Assembly: GCA_039808325.1 (NCBI GenBank)
Contig: JBDHSU010000096.1
Coordinates: forward strand, 1-15,536
Origin: JAFKKS01 sp039808325
GTDB lineage: Bacteria > Pseudomonadota > Alphaproteobacteria > Rhizobiales > Xanthobacteraceae
Direction of reading: 5' to 3'
DNA length: 15,536 nt
A program made the translations under genes and the position numbers. Shown one piece after another: positions 6,105 through 13,179 of this stretch. Numbering within the stretch: position 1 is the stretch's first letter; each line of letters begins with the position of its first letter. The notes beneath the pieces were generated by a model. That model ran no database searches and was not told where the DNA came from. It was given only the letters and a program-made list of their open reading frames with translations.

Positions 6105-9100
6105 TTAATCGAACCGGCCCGCTGCATGCGCCAGCATCGTATAGACCTTGCCGGTGTCGGAGCCGATGTAGTTGCGCGCCACCTCCGGCCCGCGCTCGTC
6201 GCGCGAGACGCCGTCGAGCAGCCGTTCGAACTCCGCGATATAGCGATCCACGGTCTGACGGAAGTCACGATCGCTGCTGTATTTGCGCCGGATGTCCTCG
6301 AACGTCTGCTGCCCCTGCGCGGTGTAGAGCTTGCGCGTGTAGGTCGCGTGCTCGCCGCGATTGCGCTGCTCCCACACGGCGACGGCGGCATCATGGTCGA
6401 CCATATGCGCGATATCGAGCGAGAGCGCGTCGAGCGGGCTGGCCTGCGTGCGCTCGACCGCGGCGGGCGCTTCCTCGCGCGACGCACGTTGCAGCACGTC
6501 GCTGAGCCACCCCGCGCGGCCTTCCGCCGCCCGCGGATCCGCGCGGCGGGCGGGTGCCGGCGCACGTTGCACTTCATGCCGCGGCGCCGCCGGGCGGGAG
6601 AACCCACCGCCGCCGGCAGCGACGGCATCGTCCCGCACCGCGTGACGGGCGGGCTCCGCCTCCGACGTGCGGCTGTGCCGCGCCACGATCCGATTGAGCT
6701 CGGCGAGCGCGTCCATCTGCTCGACGATGACGCGCCGCATCTGCGCGGCGCTCTCCGCCGTATCCTGCGGAAGCTCGAGGACGCCGCGCCGCATCTCCGT
6801 GCGTGTCGCGTCGAGGTCACGCTGCACCGCGGCGGCCGACTCTTTCATCTCCTTGACGAGAGTGTTGAAGCGGTCGGCTGCGGCTTGCAGCAGGATCTGC
6901 GTGTCGTTGTTGGTCGCTTCGAACAGAGATTTCAAAGCCTCGACAGAGCGGTTGCGCTCCTCTTCCGTCGTTGCGCGCACGAGATCGTACTGGTTCGCGA
7001 TGGCGCGTGTGCCCTCGGTGCTCGCTTCGGCAATGACGCGGGCAATCTCGCGCGCGCGGACTTCGGCCGCCCCGAGCGACTCCTGCAACAGCCCGGAGAA
7101 GCGGGTGAAGCGCTGGTCGAGATTCTCGGCGCGGTTACCCAGTTCGTTGACCATGCCGTCGAGCGCCTTGTGCCGCTCGCCAAGCACCGACTCGACGCGC
7201 CGGTGGCTTTGATCGAGCGCACCTGCGGCCGCGGTCAGCGTTTTCGCCTGTTCCTCGAACCGCGAGGCCATCGAGGTGATATCGCCGAGCACGCTGCTGG
7301 TGACGTCGTGGAATGACTTGACCTGCTGCTCGACATGCGCGCTCGCGGTGCCGCTGCGGTCGCCGATCTCGTGCAGCGCGGTGACGAAGTCGTTGACGCG
7401 CTTCGAGAGCTGCCCCTCGATGGTGGCGAGATTTTGTGTCGCGCCGCTGAGCACTTCCTGCAGCAGGACGTTGGCTTCGCGCAGCCGATCGAAGAGGGCG
7501 CTCGTGTCGTTGCGCAGCATGCTGTGGGTTTCCAACATCTCCGCGACGGCGGCCGTCGACGTCCGCTGCGACTTCTCGATCGCGAGCCGCGCCTTGTCCT
7601 CGAATTCCGACAAGGCTTTTCCGACGGCGCCGGACGCGCTGCCGCTCGCTTGCGCGATGAGCCGCACGATCTCTTCGCTGTTGGCGGCAATGCCGCGGGC
7701 GAGAGCCGTGCCCTTGCTGTCGATCGACTGAACGGCTTGATCGGTAACGCGGGCGACCTCGTTGGTGAAGTTCGACCCCTTGCTCTCGAGACCTTTGAGC
7801 GCCTGCTCGGTGATGCGCGTGAACTCGCCGCTGATGGTCGTCCCGCGCGCCTCCATTGCCTTCAGGGTCTGCTCGGTCAGGCGCGTCAGATCGCCGGTCA
7901 GCGTGGTGTTGTGCGTGTCGATCGCCTTGAGCGTCTGTTCAGTGATGCGGGCGACATCTCCGCTTAGGCCCTTGCTGCGTTCCTCGAAGGAGGTGAGGAA
8001 GATGCCGCTTTTTTCGTCGAGGATCCCCGTCAGTTCCTGCGAGCGTTGATTGATCGCGGAGGTGAGTTCCTCCGCTTTTCCGCTCATGCTGCGGACGATC
8101 TCGGTGCTCACGCCGAGCAGCTTCTGCTCGATCTCGCCGGCGCCGAGCGACAGTGTTTGTCCGATCCCGTTCGTGAGATTGGCGACAATGCGTTCGGCCT
8201 GTTCGGCGCTGCCCCGGATCGAGTCCGTCGTCGACTGGCTGGCGTCGTGGAGGACCTGCCTTGCTTCCTCGGCGCTGAGCCGCACGGCGTCGGCGCTCGA
8301 CGTTGCCGTGGAGTTGAGCAGGCGTTCGGCGTCGTGCGTGCTCTTGCCGACGATCTCGACGACGGCGGCGGCGAGGCCGTTGATACGCCGTTCGATATCG
8401 TCGGCGCCGGTCCGGATCGCCTCCGCGGTCGAGATCGCGAGCGTGCCGATGCGCCGTTCCGCATGCTCCGTGCTCGCCCCGATGGCGTCGTTGACGGAGG
8501 TGGCGGCGGCGGTGATGCGCTGCTCGACCGAATGCGTGCCGCTGGTCAGCGTTTCGGCGGCGGCGGCGGCAGCAGCGGCGATGCGTTTCTCGGCGCTGTC
8601 ACTGCCGGAAGAGATGGTCTCCGCGGCAGCGGAGGCGACCGTCGAAATCCGCCGCTCGGCGTTCTCCGCGCCGGAATTGATCGAATCCGCCGTGGTCTGC
8701 GCGACGGCCGCGATGCGGCGTTCTGCGTTTTCGGTGCCCGACATGATGGCGTCCGCCGCCGATGTGGCCACCGCCTGAATGCGCCGTTCGGCATCGACCG
8801 TTCCCGCCCCGATGGTCGACGCGGCGTTCGAAGTCAGCAAGCTCAGGCTCCGCTCGGCCTCCTGTGCGCTCGCACGGATGGCGTCGGCCGCGATGCGGGC
8901 CGCGGTCTCGAGAGCCTGTTCGGCCTCGGTCGTGCCGCCGCGGACGATGCCTGCGGTCGAGGTCATCAGGCCCTGAAGCGCTCGCTCGGCGTCCTGCGCG
9001 CCGGTGCGCACGGCGTCGGCGGTGGAGGAGGCGAGCATGACCAGCGAACGCTGCGCGTCCTGCGCGCCGCTGCGGATTGTTTCCGCGGTGGCGCTCGAAA

Positions 9101-11705
9101 GCGTGCTGATCGCGCGTTCGGCTTCGCTCGTCACCGTCTTCACGGTTTGATTGAGCTGCTCGACGCGATTGACGATGGAATTCGCGACGGTGGAGCCGCG
9201 CGCCTCGATCTGGCTTGTGGCCGTCTCGACGCGCTCCACCAGCAATTCCTCGAAGCGGCCGATGCGAGTATCGAGATTGGAGGCGATGTCGAGCGCGCGC
9301 TTGCCGAGCGCGGCGTCGATCTCGCCGGCCTTGATGGCAAATTGGTCGACGAGCTTGCTGCTGCTGTCGCCCATGGCGGAGGTGACATGGTCGACGCGCG
9401 CATCGAGCGCCATGACGACGTCCTTGCCGCCGTCGGTCAGGGTGCGCGCGATCTCCAGCACGCGGCTGCTCAGCATGTCGTTCAGCGATTGCGCTCGCGT
9501 GTCGAGGGCTTGCTCGACGCGCGACAGGCGCTCGTCGAGCGCGGAGGCGACCTCATGCGCACGCGTGCCGGTCAGCATGTCGAAGTTGCGCGCATGGGTC
9601 TGCAGCGTCTCGGTCAGTTCGCCGACCTTGGCATTGGCGCGTTCTTCGAACGCCTGCGTGTGCGCATGCAGCGTGCCGGTGACATCCATCATCTTGGCGC
9701 CGGTGCGGCCGTCGAAGGCCTCCATCTCGGAGCGCAAGGATTGCGTGACTTCGAGAATGCGCTGTTCAGCGCGCGTATCGAAAGTCTCGAGCTGCGATTG
9801 CAGCGTATGCGTGACTTCGTTGATGCGGTCCCCGGCGCGGCGGTCGAACGTCTCGATCTGCTCTAGCAGAACGTGGCTCACCTCGGACATGCGGTCGCTG
9901 GCGCGGCGATCGAAGGTTTCGATCTGATTGCGCAACGAGTCGTTGAAATCGCTGGAGCGCTCCGCCAGCCGCGAGACGAGGTCGCCGCCGTGAACTTTGA
10001 CGGTGCGGTCAAACTCGGTGAAGTGGTGCGTGATCACTTCGGCAAGCTGCGTGCTGTCGCGCGAGATCTTGTCAGCGAGCTCCGCGCCGCCGTGGGTCAG
10101 TACGTTCTCGATATTGGCGAGGCGCGTCGAGAGAAGGTCCTGCAGGGCCGTCGTGCGCGTGCTGATGACGTTGGTGAGAATATCGGCCTTGTCGCTGAAC
10201 GTCTCGGTCACGGCCGTGCCGCGCGAGAGGATGGTCTCGGTGATGCGCTGACCGGCTTCCTCGAGTTTGGTGACGACGTCGCCGCCGCGCAGGCTGAGGT
10301 CGAGCGCGAGCGAATCGCCGCTGGCGCGAATGCTGTTGTTGACCTCGTCGGCGCGGGTGACAATCGTTTCGGCCATGCGGCTGCCGGTGTCGACCAGCGC
10401 CGAGACAACCTCGCGCGAGCGCGCGGCGAGTTCATCGGAGAGAGCGGCGGTGAGCTGCGTGAGTTGCGTTCCGGCATCCTCCGTTCGGCGCGACAGTTCG
10501 TCGGCGAGCGTCACCGTCTTCTCTTGCAGCCCGTCCGCGATGCGATCGAGGCGTGAGGAAAGGGTCTGCGAAAGATCGCCCGAGATATCGACGATCTTGT
10601 CCGTCAGTTCGTCGGTCTTGAAGTTGAGCGCGGCGACGAGACGGGTATTCGCCGCGTCGAGGGTGCGGCTCACTTCGTCGCTGGTGCGGTTCAACTGCTC
10701 CAGCAACTCGCCGCCCCGGTCGCCGATGGCGTCGATCATCGAATCGCCGGCGCGGCCAAGCGCCAGCGTGATGTGCTCGCCCTTTTCGGCAAGCGAGCGG
10801 GTGATGCGCTGCGCCGCGTCGTTGACGCTCGACGAGACAAGCTCGCTGACGGAGGTGATGTCTTGCGTCAGGCCGACGTGCACGCCGGTGATCGAACTGC
10901 GGATCTGTTCCGCCTGGCCGATCAGCGAGTCCCGCTGGCTGGCAAGGTCCTCGATAAGCCCGCGGATGCGCAGCTCGTTGTCATTATAAGCGCGCTCGAG
11001 CGCGGCGACCTCGTTGTGAACGAGGGACTCAAGCTCCGCCGCGCGCGCCAAGGCGCGCTCGACGCCGTCGCCCATGGCGGCGACCTCGCGGCGGATCGCC
11101 TGGCCGACGCTGACGATGGAGTCGCTCGCGACGGTCTCCGGTTCGGCAAGGCGCACCGCAACCTCGGCCATCGAACGCGAGATCATCCGCAACTCATGCG
11201 CGCGCGAGAACACGTGCGCGAGGAGGAAGAAGAACATCACCGGGACGATGACCGCGGCGATGAGGCCGAAAAGTTGCGGGGCGGGCGTGCCGCCCGCCGC
11301 CGCGCGCACGTCGGCAAGATAATTGGACCCGATGATATAACCGGCGACGATCCAGATCGCGGCGCAAACGGCGGCCACGACATACGGAATCTTGGAGCTG
11401 GGCTGTTGCAGGTTCTGCAGCAGTTGACCGACCGGGCGGCGATCGTCGTTGGCGGCGGCGCGCCGCGTTTCGATGGGGTGATCGGCCTCTTCCTCGAAGA
11501 ACAAGTCCTGGTCGGGGGCGGCATGCGTTTGCGGCGCGCGTGGCCAAGTGTCGGCGGCCGGCGACGGCGCCAAAGGTTCGGGAGCCTGGGGGCCGATCGT
11601 CGGCGCGCTGCGCTCGGGCTCGGAGTCCCTCAGATTCAGTGCGTCTTGGATCGCCGACAGGGCCGCTTCCGTCGGATCCTTCATCTTTCGCGGGGTGGTC
11701 GCCAT
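6105..11705 (-). CDS. gpr: Giant coiled-coil inner-membrane protein, GPR/RgsE-like polar growth scaffold
   Basis: An 1866-residue protein. Residues 1-100 are disordered and acidic/proline-rich. Two membrane helices lie at about 106-128 and 146-166, followed by a conserved HELRMISRSMAEVAVRLAEPE segment. From about 200 to 1640 it is coiled coil with 11/22-residue periodicity and nearly no Pro or Cys. Residues 1650-1755 form an Arg/Ala/Pro linker. Residues 1756-1866 form a conserved C-terminal domain ending TGKVYTMLAHAAGRFD. Databases call such proteins apolipoprotein A1/A4/E-like. The layout matches Agrobacterium GPR (growth pole ring) and Sinorhizobium RgsE, which organise the polar growth zone in Hyphomicrobiales and can exceed 2000 residues. 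The ATG at 11705 has GAGG 11 bases upstream. The gene lies 14-44 bp before dgcA. The GPR assignment is by architecture and recalled similarity, not alignment. Confidence 0.78.
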   Translation of the reverse strand: MATTPRKMKDPTEAALSAIQDALNLRDSEPERSAPTIGPQAPEPLAPSPAADTWPRAPQTHAAPDQDLFFEEEADHPIETRRAAANDDRRPVGQLLQNLQQPSSKIPYVVAAVCAAIWIVAGYIIGSNYLADVRAAAGGTPAPQLFGLIAAVIVPVMFFFLLAHVFSRAHELRMISRSMAEVAVRLAEPETVASDSIVSVGQAIRREVAAMGDGVERALARAAELESLVHNEVAALERAYNDNELRIRGLIEDLASQRDSLIGQAEQIRSSITGVHVGLTQDITSVSELVSSSVNDAAQRITRSLAEKGEHITLALGRAGDSMIDAIGDRGGELLEQLNRTSDEVSRTLDAANTRLVAALNFKTDELTDKIVDISGDLSQTLSSRLDRIADGLQEKTVTLADELSRRTEDAGTQLTQLTAALSDELAARSREVVSALVDTGSRMAETIVTRADEVNNSIRASGDSLALDLSLRGGDVVTKLEEAGQRITETILSRGTAVTETFSDKADILTNVISTRTTALQDLLSTRLANIENVLTHGGAELADKISRDSTQLAEVITHHFTEFDRTVKVHGGDLVSRLAERSSDFNDSLRNQIETFDRRASDRMSEVSHVLLEQIETFDRRAGDRINEVTHTLQSQLETFDTRAEQRILEVTQSLRSEMEAFDGRTGAKMMDVTGTLHAHTQAFEERANAKVGELTETLQTHARNFDMLTGTRAHEVASALDERLSRVEQALDTRAQSLNDMLSSRVLEIARTLTDGGKDVVMALDARVDHVTSAMGDSSSKLVDQFAIKAGEIDAALGKRALDIASNLDTRIGRFEELLVERVETATSQIEARGSTVANSIVNRVEQLNQTVKTVTSEAERAISTLSSATAETIRSGAQDAQRSLVMLASSTADAVRTGAQDAERALQGLMTSTAGIVRGGTTEAEQALETAARIAADAIRASAQEAERSLSLLTSNAASTIGAGTVDAERRIQAVATSAADAIMSGTENAERRIAAVAQTTADSINSGAENAERRISTVASAAAETISSGSDSAEKRIAAAAAAAAETLTSGTHSVEQRITAAATSVNDAIGASTEHAERRIGTLAISTAEAIRTGADDIERRINGLAAAVVEIVGKSTHDAERLLNSTATSSADAVRLSAEEARQVLHDASQSTTDSIRGSAEQAERIVANLTNGIGQTLSLGAGEIEQKLLGVSTEIVRSMSGKAEELTSAINQRSQELTGILDEKSGIFLTSFEERSKGLSGDVARITEQTLKAIDTHNTTLTGDLTRLTEQTLKAMEARGTTISGEFTRITEQALKGLESKGSNFTNEVARVTDQAVQSIDSKGTALARGIAANSEEIVRLIAQASGSASGAVGKALSEFEDKARLAIEKSQRTSTAAVAEMLETHSMLRNDTSALFDRLREANVLLQEVLSGATQNLATIEGQLSKRVNDFVTALHEIGDRSGTASAHVEQQVKSFHDVTSSVLGDITSMASRFEEQAKTLTAAAGALDQSHRRVESVLGERHKALDGMVNELGNRAENLDQRFTRFSGLLQESLGAAEVRAREIARVIAEASTEGTRAIANQYDLVRATTEEERNRSVEALKSLFEATNNDTQILLQAAADRFNTLVKEMKESAAAVQRDLDATRTEMRRGVLELPQDTAESAAQMRRVIVEQMDALAELNRIVARHSRTSEAEPARHAVRDDAVAAGGGGFSRPAAPRHEVQRAPAPARRADPRAAEGRAGWLSDVLQRASREEAPAAVERTQASPLDALSLDIAHMVDHDAAVAVWEQRNRGEHATYTRKLYTAQGQQTFEDIRRKYSSDRDFRQTVDRYIAEFERLLDGVSRDERGPEVARNYIGSDTGKVYTMLAHAAGRFD
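7680..7943 (-). repeat. Four 22-residue TEQxLK repeats in the giant protein
   Basis: Residues 1255-1342 form four successive 22-residue units, beginning TEQTLKAIDTH, TEQTLKAMEAR, TEQALKGLESK and TDQAVQSIDSK. Each DNA unit is 66 bp with no indels. The units resemble one another more than their flanks do, which suggests local duplication. Confidence 0.8.
8067..9122 (-). repeat. Sixteen tandem 22-residue (66-bp) AERRI repeats in the giant protein
   Basis: Residues 862-1213 divide exactly into sixteen units of 22 residues without a gap. The approximate consensus is AERRI-x2-V/L-A-x3-A-D/E-A/T-I-x-S-G-x2-D/N. Hydrophobic positions recur at 1, 5, 8, 12, 16 and 19, which is two hendecads (11-mers) per unit. 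The sixth to eleventh units are the most alike (AERRIQAVA, AERRIAAVA, AERRISTVA, AEKRIAAAA, VEQRITAAA, AERRIGTLA). The outer units are more diverged. Confidence 0.88.
9528..9923 (-). repeat. Six 22-residue ETFDRR repeats in the giant protein
   Basis: Residues 595-726 form six 22-residue units, starting IETFDRRASDR, IETFDRRAGDR, LETFDTRAEQR, MEAFDGRTGAK, TQAFEERANAK and ARNFDMLTGTR. The 22-residue period continues in more diverged form through residues 727-858. Hydrophobic positions are 1, 4, 8, 12, 15 and 19. Confidence 0.85.
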
Positions 11706-11890
11706 CGTACTCGTTGCCTCACTTCGAACTGCCGGCCAGGGTCACGCCACAAGCGGGAAATCCCCGCCACTGCACGCATCTGCAGAATAACAATACGCTT
11801 GTCCGGCCCCTCCAGCGGCCTCGCCAAACCGCTGCCGGGCCATCCTAACCATAGGGGATGGCGAAAGAAACTGTCGTTGGTAACCTCTTT

Positions 11891-11904
11891 TTAATCATCG
11901 TTAA
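11891..11904 (-). promoter_or_regulatory. TTAA-N6-TTAA element, possible CtrA-type site
   Basis: TTAATCATCGTTAA lies 186 bp upstream of the giant gene. The CtrA consensus in alphaproteobacteria is TTAA-N7-TTAA; here the spacer is six, one base short, so binding is uncertain. The location, AT-rich in a GC-rich region and upstream of a polar growth gene, is what makes it notable. Confidence 0.3.
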
Positions 11905-11991
11905 CGCCGGCCGGAACGCCCATGGGGAGCGTTTTCGCATCGCGGACTTTGCGGATCATATTACCGTGGGGGCGACGCGTGCGATTTATCC

Positions 11992-12020
11992 ATCTGACAA
12001 AGATAGGTTTTTTGTCTGAT
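11992..12020. repeat. Imperfect AT-rich inverted repeat
   Basis: ATCTGACAAA (11992-12001) pairs with TTTGTCTGAT (12011-12020) with one mismatch in ten, across a nine-base loop (GATAGGTTT). The T-run spans the loop and the right arm rather than following the stem, so it is not a standard terminator. It could be an operator for the downstream Hpt gene or the core of a short transcript. Confidence 0.35.
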
Positions 12021-12215
12021 CCGCGGCGCGCCTGGCTTCCCGCATCGGGGCGGCCGAAGCGTGAGCGTGCTGCCGCTGCCGTCCACGGGACGTCGCAGCG
12101 CGCCCGGACGAGCGCCGCGCCGGCTTTTACCTGGCGTTAAGCAAGATGCTTCTCTGTGCCGGGAGGAAAGCGCGAGGTCCGTGGCCGGCGCGCCGACAGG
12201 AACACGGATTTATCG

Positions 12216-12608
12216 ATGCCTGCGACAGCGCCGCTCAGCGTCCCGGACGGAACGTCGGCTGAGGAAAGGGCGGAGCCGGGTGCGCAGCGGCCCGTCGATC
12301 TTGCCCATCTCGCGCGCAGCACGATGGGCGACCGCAGTCTCGAGCGGGAAGTTCTCGCGCTGTTTGCGCGGCAGGCAACGCTTTTGCTTGATCGCATGCG
12401 GCAAGCGGAGGCGGCATCGGTCGCCGGCATCGCGCACACGCTCAAAGGCTCCGCGCGCGGCATTGGCGCCTGGCGGGTGGCGGACGCTGCGGAACGCCTT
12501 GAAGCGGCGCGTGACCTGGATAGCGCGGCGATCGAGGCCGCCGTGGCTGTCCTCGCGGGGCATATCGCGGACGCGGACAAGTTCATCGCCGAGCTGCTGA
12601 GCGCCTGA
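12216..12608 (+). CDS. Orphan Hpt (histidine phosphotransfer) domain protein
   Basis: A 130-residue protein. Residues 1-25 are a Pro/Ala/Glu-rich lead, and about 28-128 form an all-helical Hpt domain. The phosphoryl-accepting histidine is H74 in IAHTLKGSARGIGA, the canonical HxLKGxxxxxGA signature. The preceding helix, GDRSLEREVLALFARQA, and the trailing VADAAERLEAARD are typical. Hpt proteins shuttle phosphate between receiver domains of hybrid kinases and response regulators in the cytosol. No kinase or receiver gene is in the window, so the partner is unknown. I prefer the ATG at 12216 (AGGAA about 13 bases upstream). A GTG at 12156 would add 20 residues of low-complexity, Arg-rich sequence. 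It diverges from the giant gene. Confidence 0.85.
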   Translation: MPATAPLSVPDGTSAEERAEPGAQRPVDLAHLARSTMGDRSLEREVLALFARQATLLLDRMRQAEAASVAGIAHTLKGSARGIGAWRVADAAERLEAARDLDSAAIEAAVAVLAGHIADADKFIAELLSA

Positions 12609-12685
12609 TCAGCCTTACGGGATGTCGGGAACCCCGGGATTTTGCAATGAGACGGACGAACCCCGGATCACGATGACTTTGCGTC

Positions 12686-12718
12686 GAATCGATCCAAAAT
12701 CATGCGCGTGATCGATTC
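12686..12718. repeat. Perfect 9-bp inverted repeat, first half of a composite Rhizobiales-type element
   Basis: GAATCGATC (12686-12694) and GATCGATTC (12710-12718) are exact reverse complements around a 15-nt loop that contains CATGCGCG. Each arm includes a GANTC (CcrM methylation) site. It lies 10 bp before the larger palindrome at 12729-12777. I recall this paired arrangement from rhizobial intergenic repeats, but cannot verify that here. Confidence 0.55.
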
Positions 12719-12728
12719 CGTGAGCCTG

Positions 12729-12780
12729 GAGCATGACGTGATCCGAAAACCGTTTCACACTTTTCGGCATCATGCTCTAG
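12729..12780. repeat. Intergenic GAGCATGA...TCATGCTCTAG palindrome
   Basis: The outer stem is GAGCATGA (12729-12736) with TCATGCTC (12770-12777). The inner stem is CCGAAAA (12743-12749) with TTTTCGG (12761-12767). They are separated by an asymmetric internal loop (six against two bases), with an 11-nt apical loop. The shape and sequence match a dispersed palindromic family common between genes in Bradyrhizobium-like genomes. Related fragments in this window are at 3863, 13753 and 14853. Confidence 0.7.
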
Positions 12781-12812
12781 TGTCTCGCACCACCAGCCGA
12801 TATATTGAAATC

Positions 12813-12846
12813 GCGGCCGGGAAAGCCCCGGCCGCTTCTGCTTTTT
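12813..12846 (+). terminator. GC hairpin with T-run just upstream of the ferredoxin gene
   Basis: A perfect 9-bp stem (GCGGCCGGG 12813-12821, CCCGGCCGC 12827-12835) has a five-base loop and is followed by TTCTGCTTTTT. It looks like an intrinsic terminator on the plus strand, yet the ferredoxin ATG is only 10 bases past the T-run. It may end the hpt transcript or act in the ferredoxin leader. A TATATT at 12801-12806 could be a -10 element placing transcription start at the hairpin, but no good -35 is visible. Confidence 0.5.
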
Positions 12847-12855
12847 GAATGCGGC

Positions 12856-13176
12856 ATGACGAAAATAACCTTTATTGATTCCGGAGACGTTGCCCGCACG
12901 GTCGACGCCGAGATCGGCGCGACGGTGATGGAGACGGCGCTCAAAAACGGCATACCCGAGATCGAGGCTGAGTGCGGGGGCGCGTGCGCCTGCGCGACGT
13001 GCCACGTCTATGTGGACGAGGCCTGGTTCGAGAAGACGGGCGGCCCCACACCGATGGAAGAGGACATGCTCGACTTCGGCTACGAGGTGAAGCCGAATTC
13101 GCGGCTTTCCTGCCAGATCAAGGTGAGCGAAGAACTCGACGGTCTCGTCGTGCGCACGCCGGAGCGTCAGGCATAG
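12856..13176 (+). CDS. [2Fe-2S] ferredoxin, adrenodoxin/FdVI type
   Basis: A 106-residue soluble electron carrier. Cluster ligands are C40, C46, C49 and C86, with C-x5-C-x2-C-x36-C spacing, the signature of vertebrate-type (adrenodoxin, ISC Fdx, Rhodobacter FdVI) ferredoxins. An extra Cys (C44) lies inside the ligand loop. The acidic helix MEEDMLDFGYEV (67-78) is the usual partner-binding surface. Relatives supply electrons for Fe-S cluster assembly, heme A synthesis or cytochrome P450s. There is no ISC or P450 gene beside it; the best local partner is the ferredoxin-NADP reductase at 13797. The ATG at 12856 fits the family start (MTKITFID). A TTG at 12805 would add 17 residues encoded across the upstream hairpin and is unlikely. 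No good ribosome site is visible. It converges on the thioesterase with three bases between stops. Confidence 0.92.
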   Translation: MTKITFIDSGDVARTVDAEIGATVMETALKNGIPEIEAECGGACACATCHVYVDEAWFEKTGGPTPMEEDMLDFGYEVKPNSRLSCQIKVSEELDGLVVRTPERQA

Positions 13177-13179
13177 AGG

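Larger units (their letters stand above)
11706..12215. other. 510-bp gene-free region between the giant gene and hpt
   Basis: This divergent intergenic region should hold the promoters of both the giant gene and the Hpt gene. Short frames here (for example 11922-12140) have Arg/Ser/Ala-rich translations with no family signature, and I do not accept them. A moderately AT-rich patch at 11850-12020 contrasts with the GC-rich flanks. It holds a TTAA-N6-TTAA element (11891-11904) and an imperfect inverted repeat (11992-12020). I found no convincing -35/-10 pair, tRNA or recognised small RNA. Confidence 0.6.

Noticed and set aside
8067..9122. The 66-bp tandem repeat considered as a CRISPR array or satellite
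   Set aside because: The units are contiguous coding repeats without unique spacers, conserved at protein rather than DNA level.
8046..9866. A 606-codon open frame on the plus strand opposite the giant gene
   Set aside because: It is exactly antisense to the 22-residue repeats. Its Arg/Gly/Asp-rich repetitive translation mirrors the repeat on the other strand, and high GC at third positions removes stops. No domain or ribosome site supports it.
11922..12140. A 72-codon frame in the gene-free region before hpt
   Set aside because: The composition is Arg/Ser/Ala-rich, there is no ribosome site, and it crosses the inverted repeat at 11992-12020.
12609..12660. A short GGG/CCC inverted repeat followed by TTTT after the hpt stop
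   Set aside because: The pairing is only about four bases with an ambiguous register, too weak to call a terminator.
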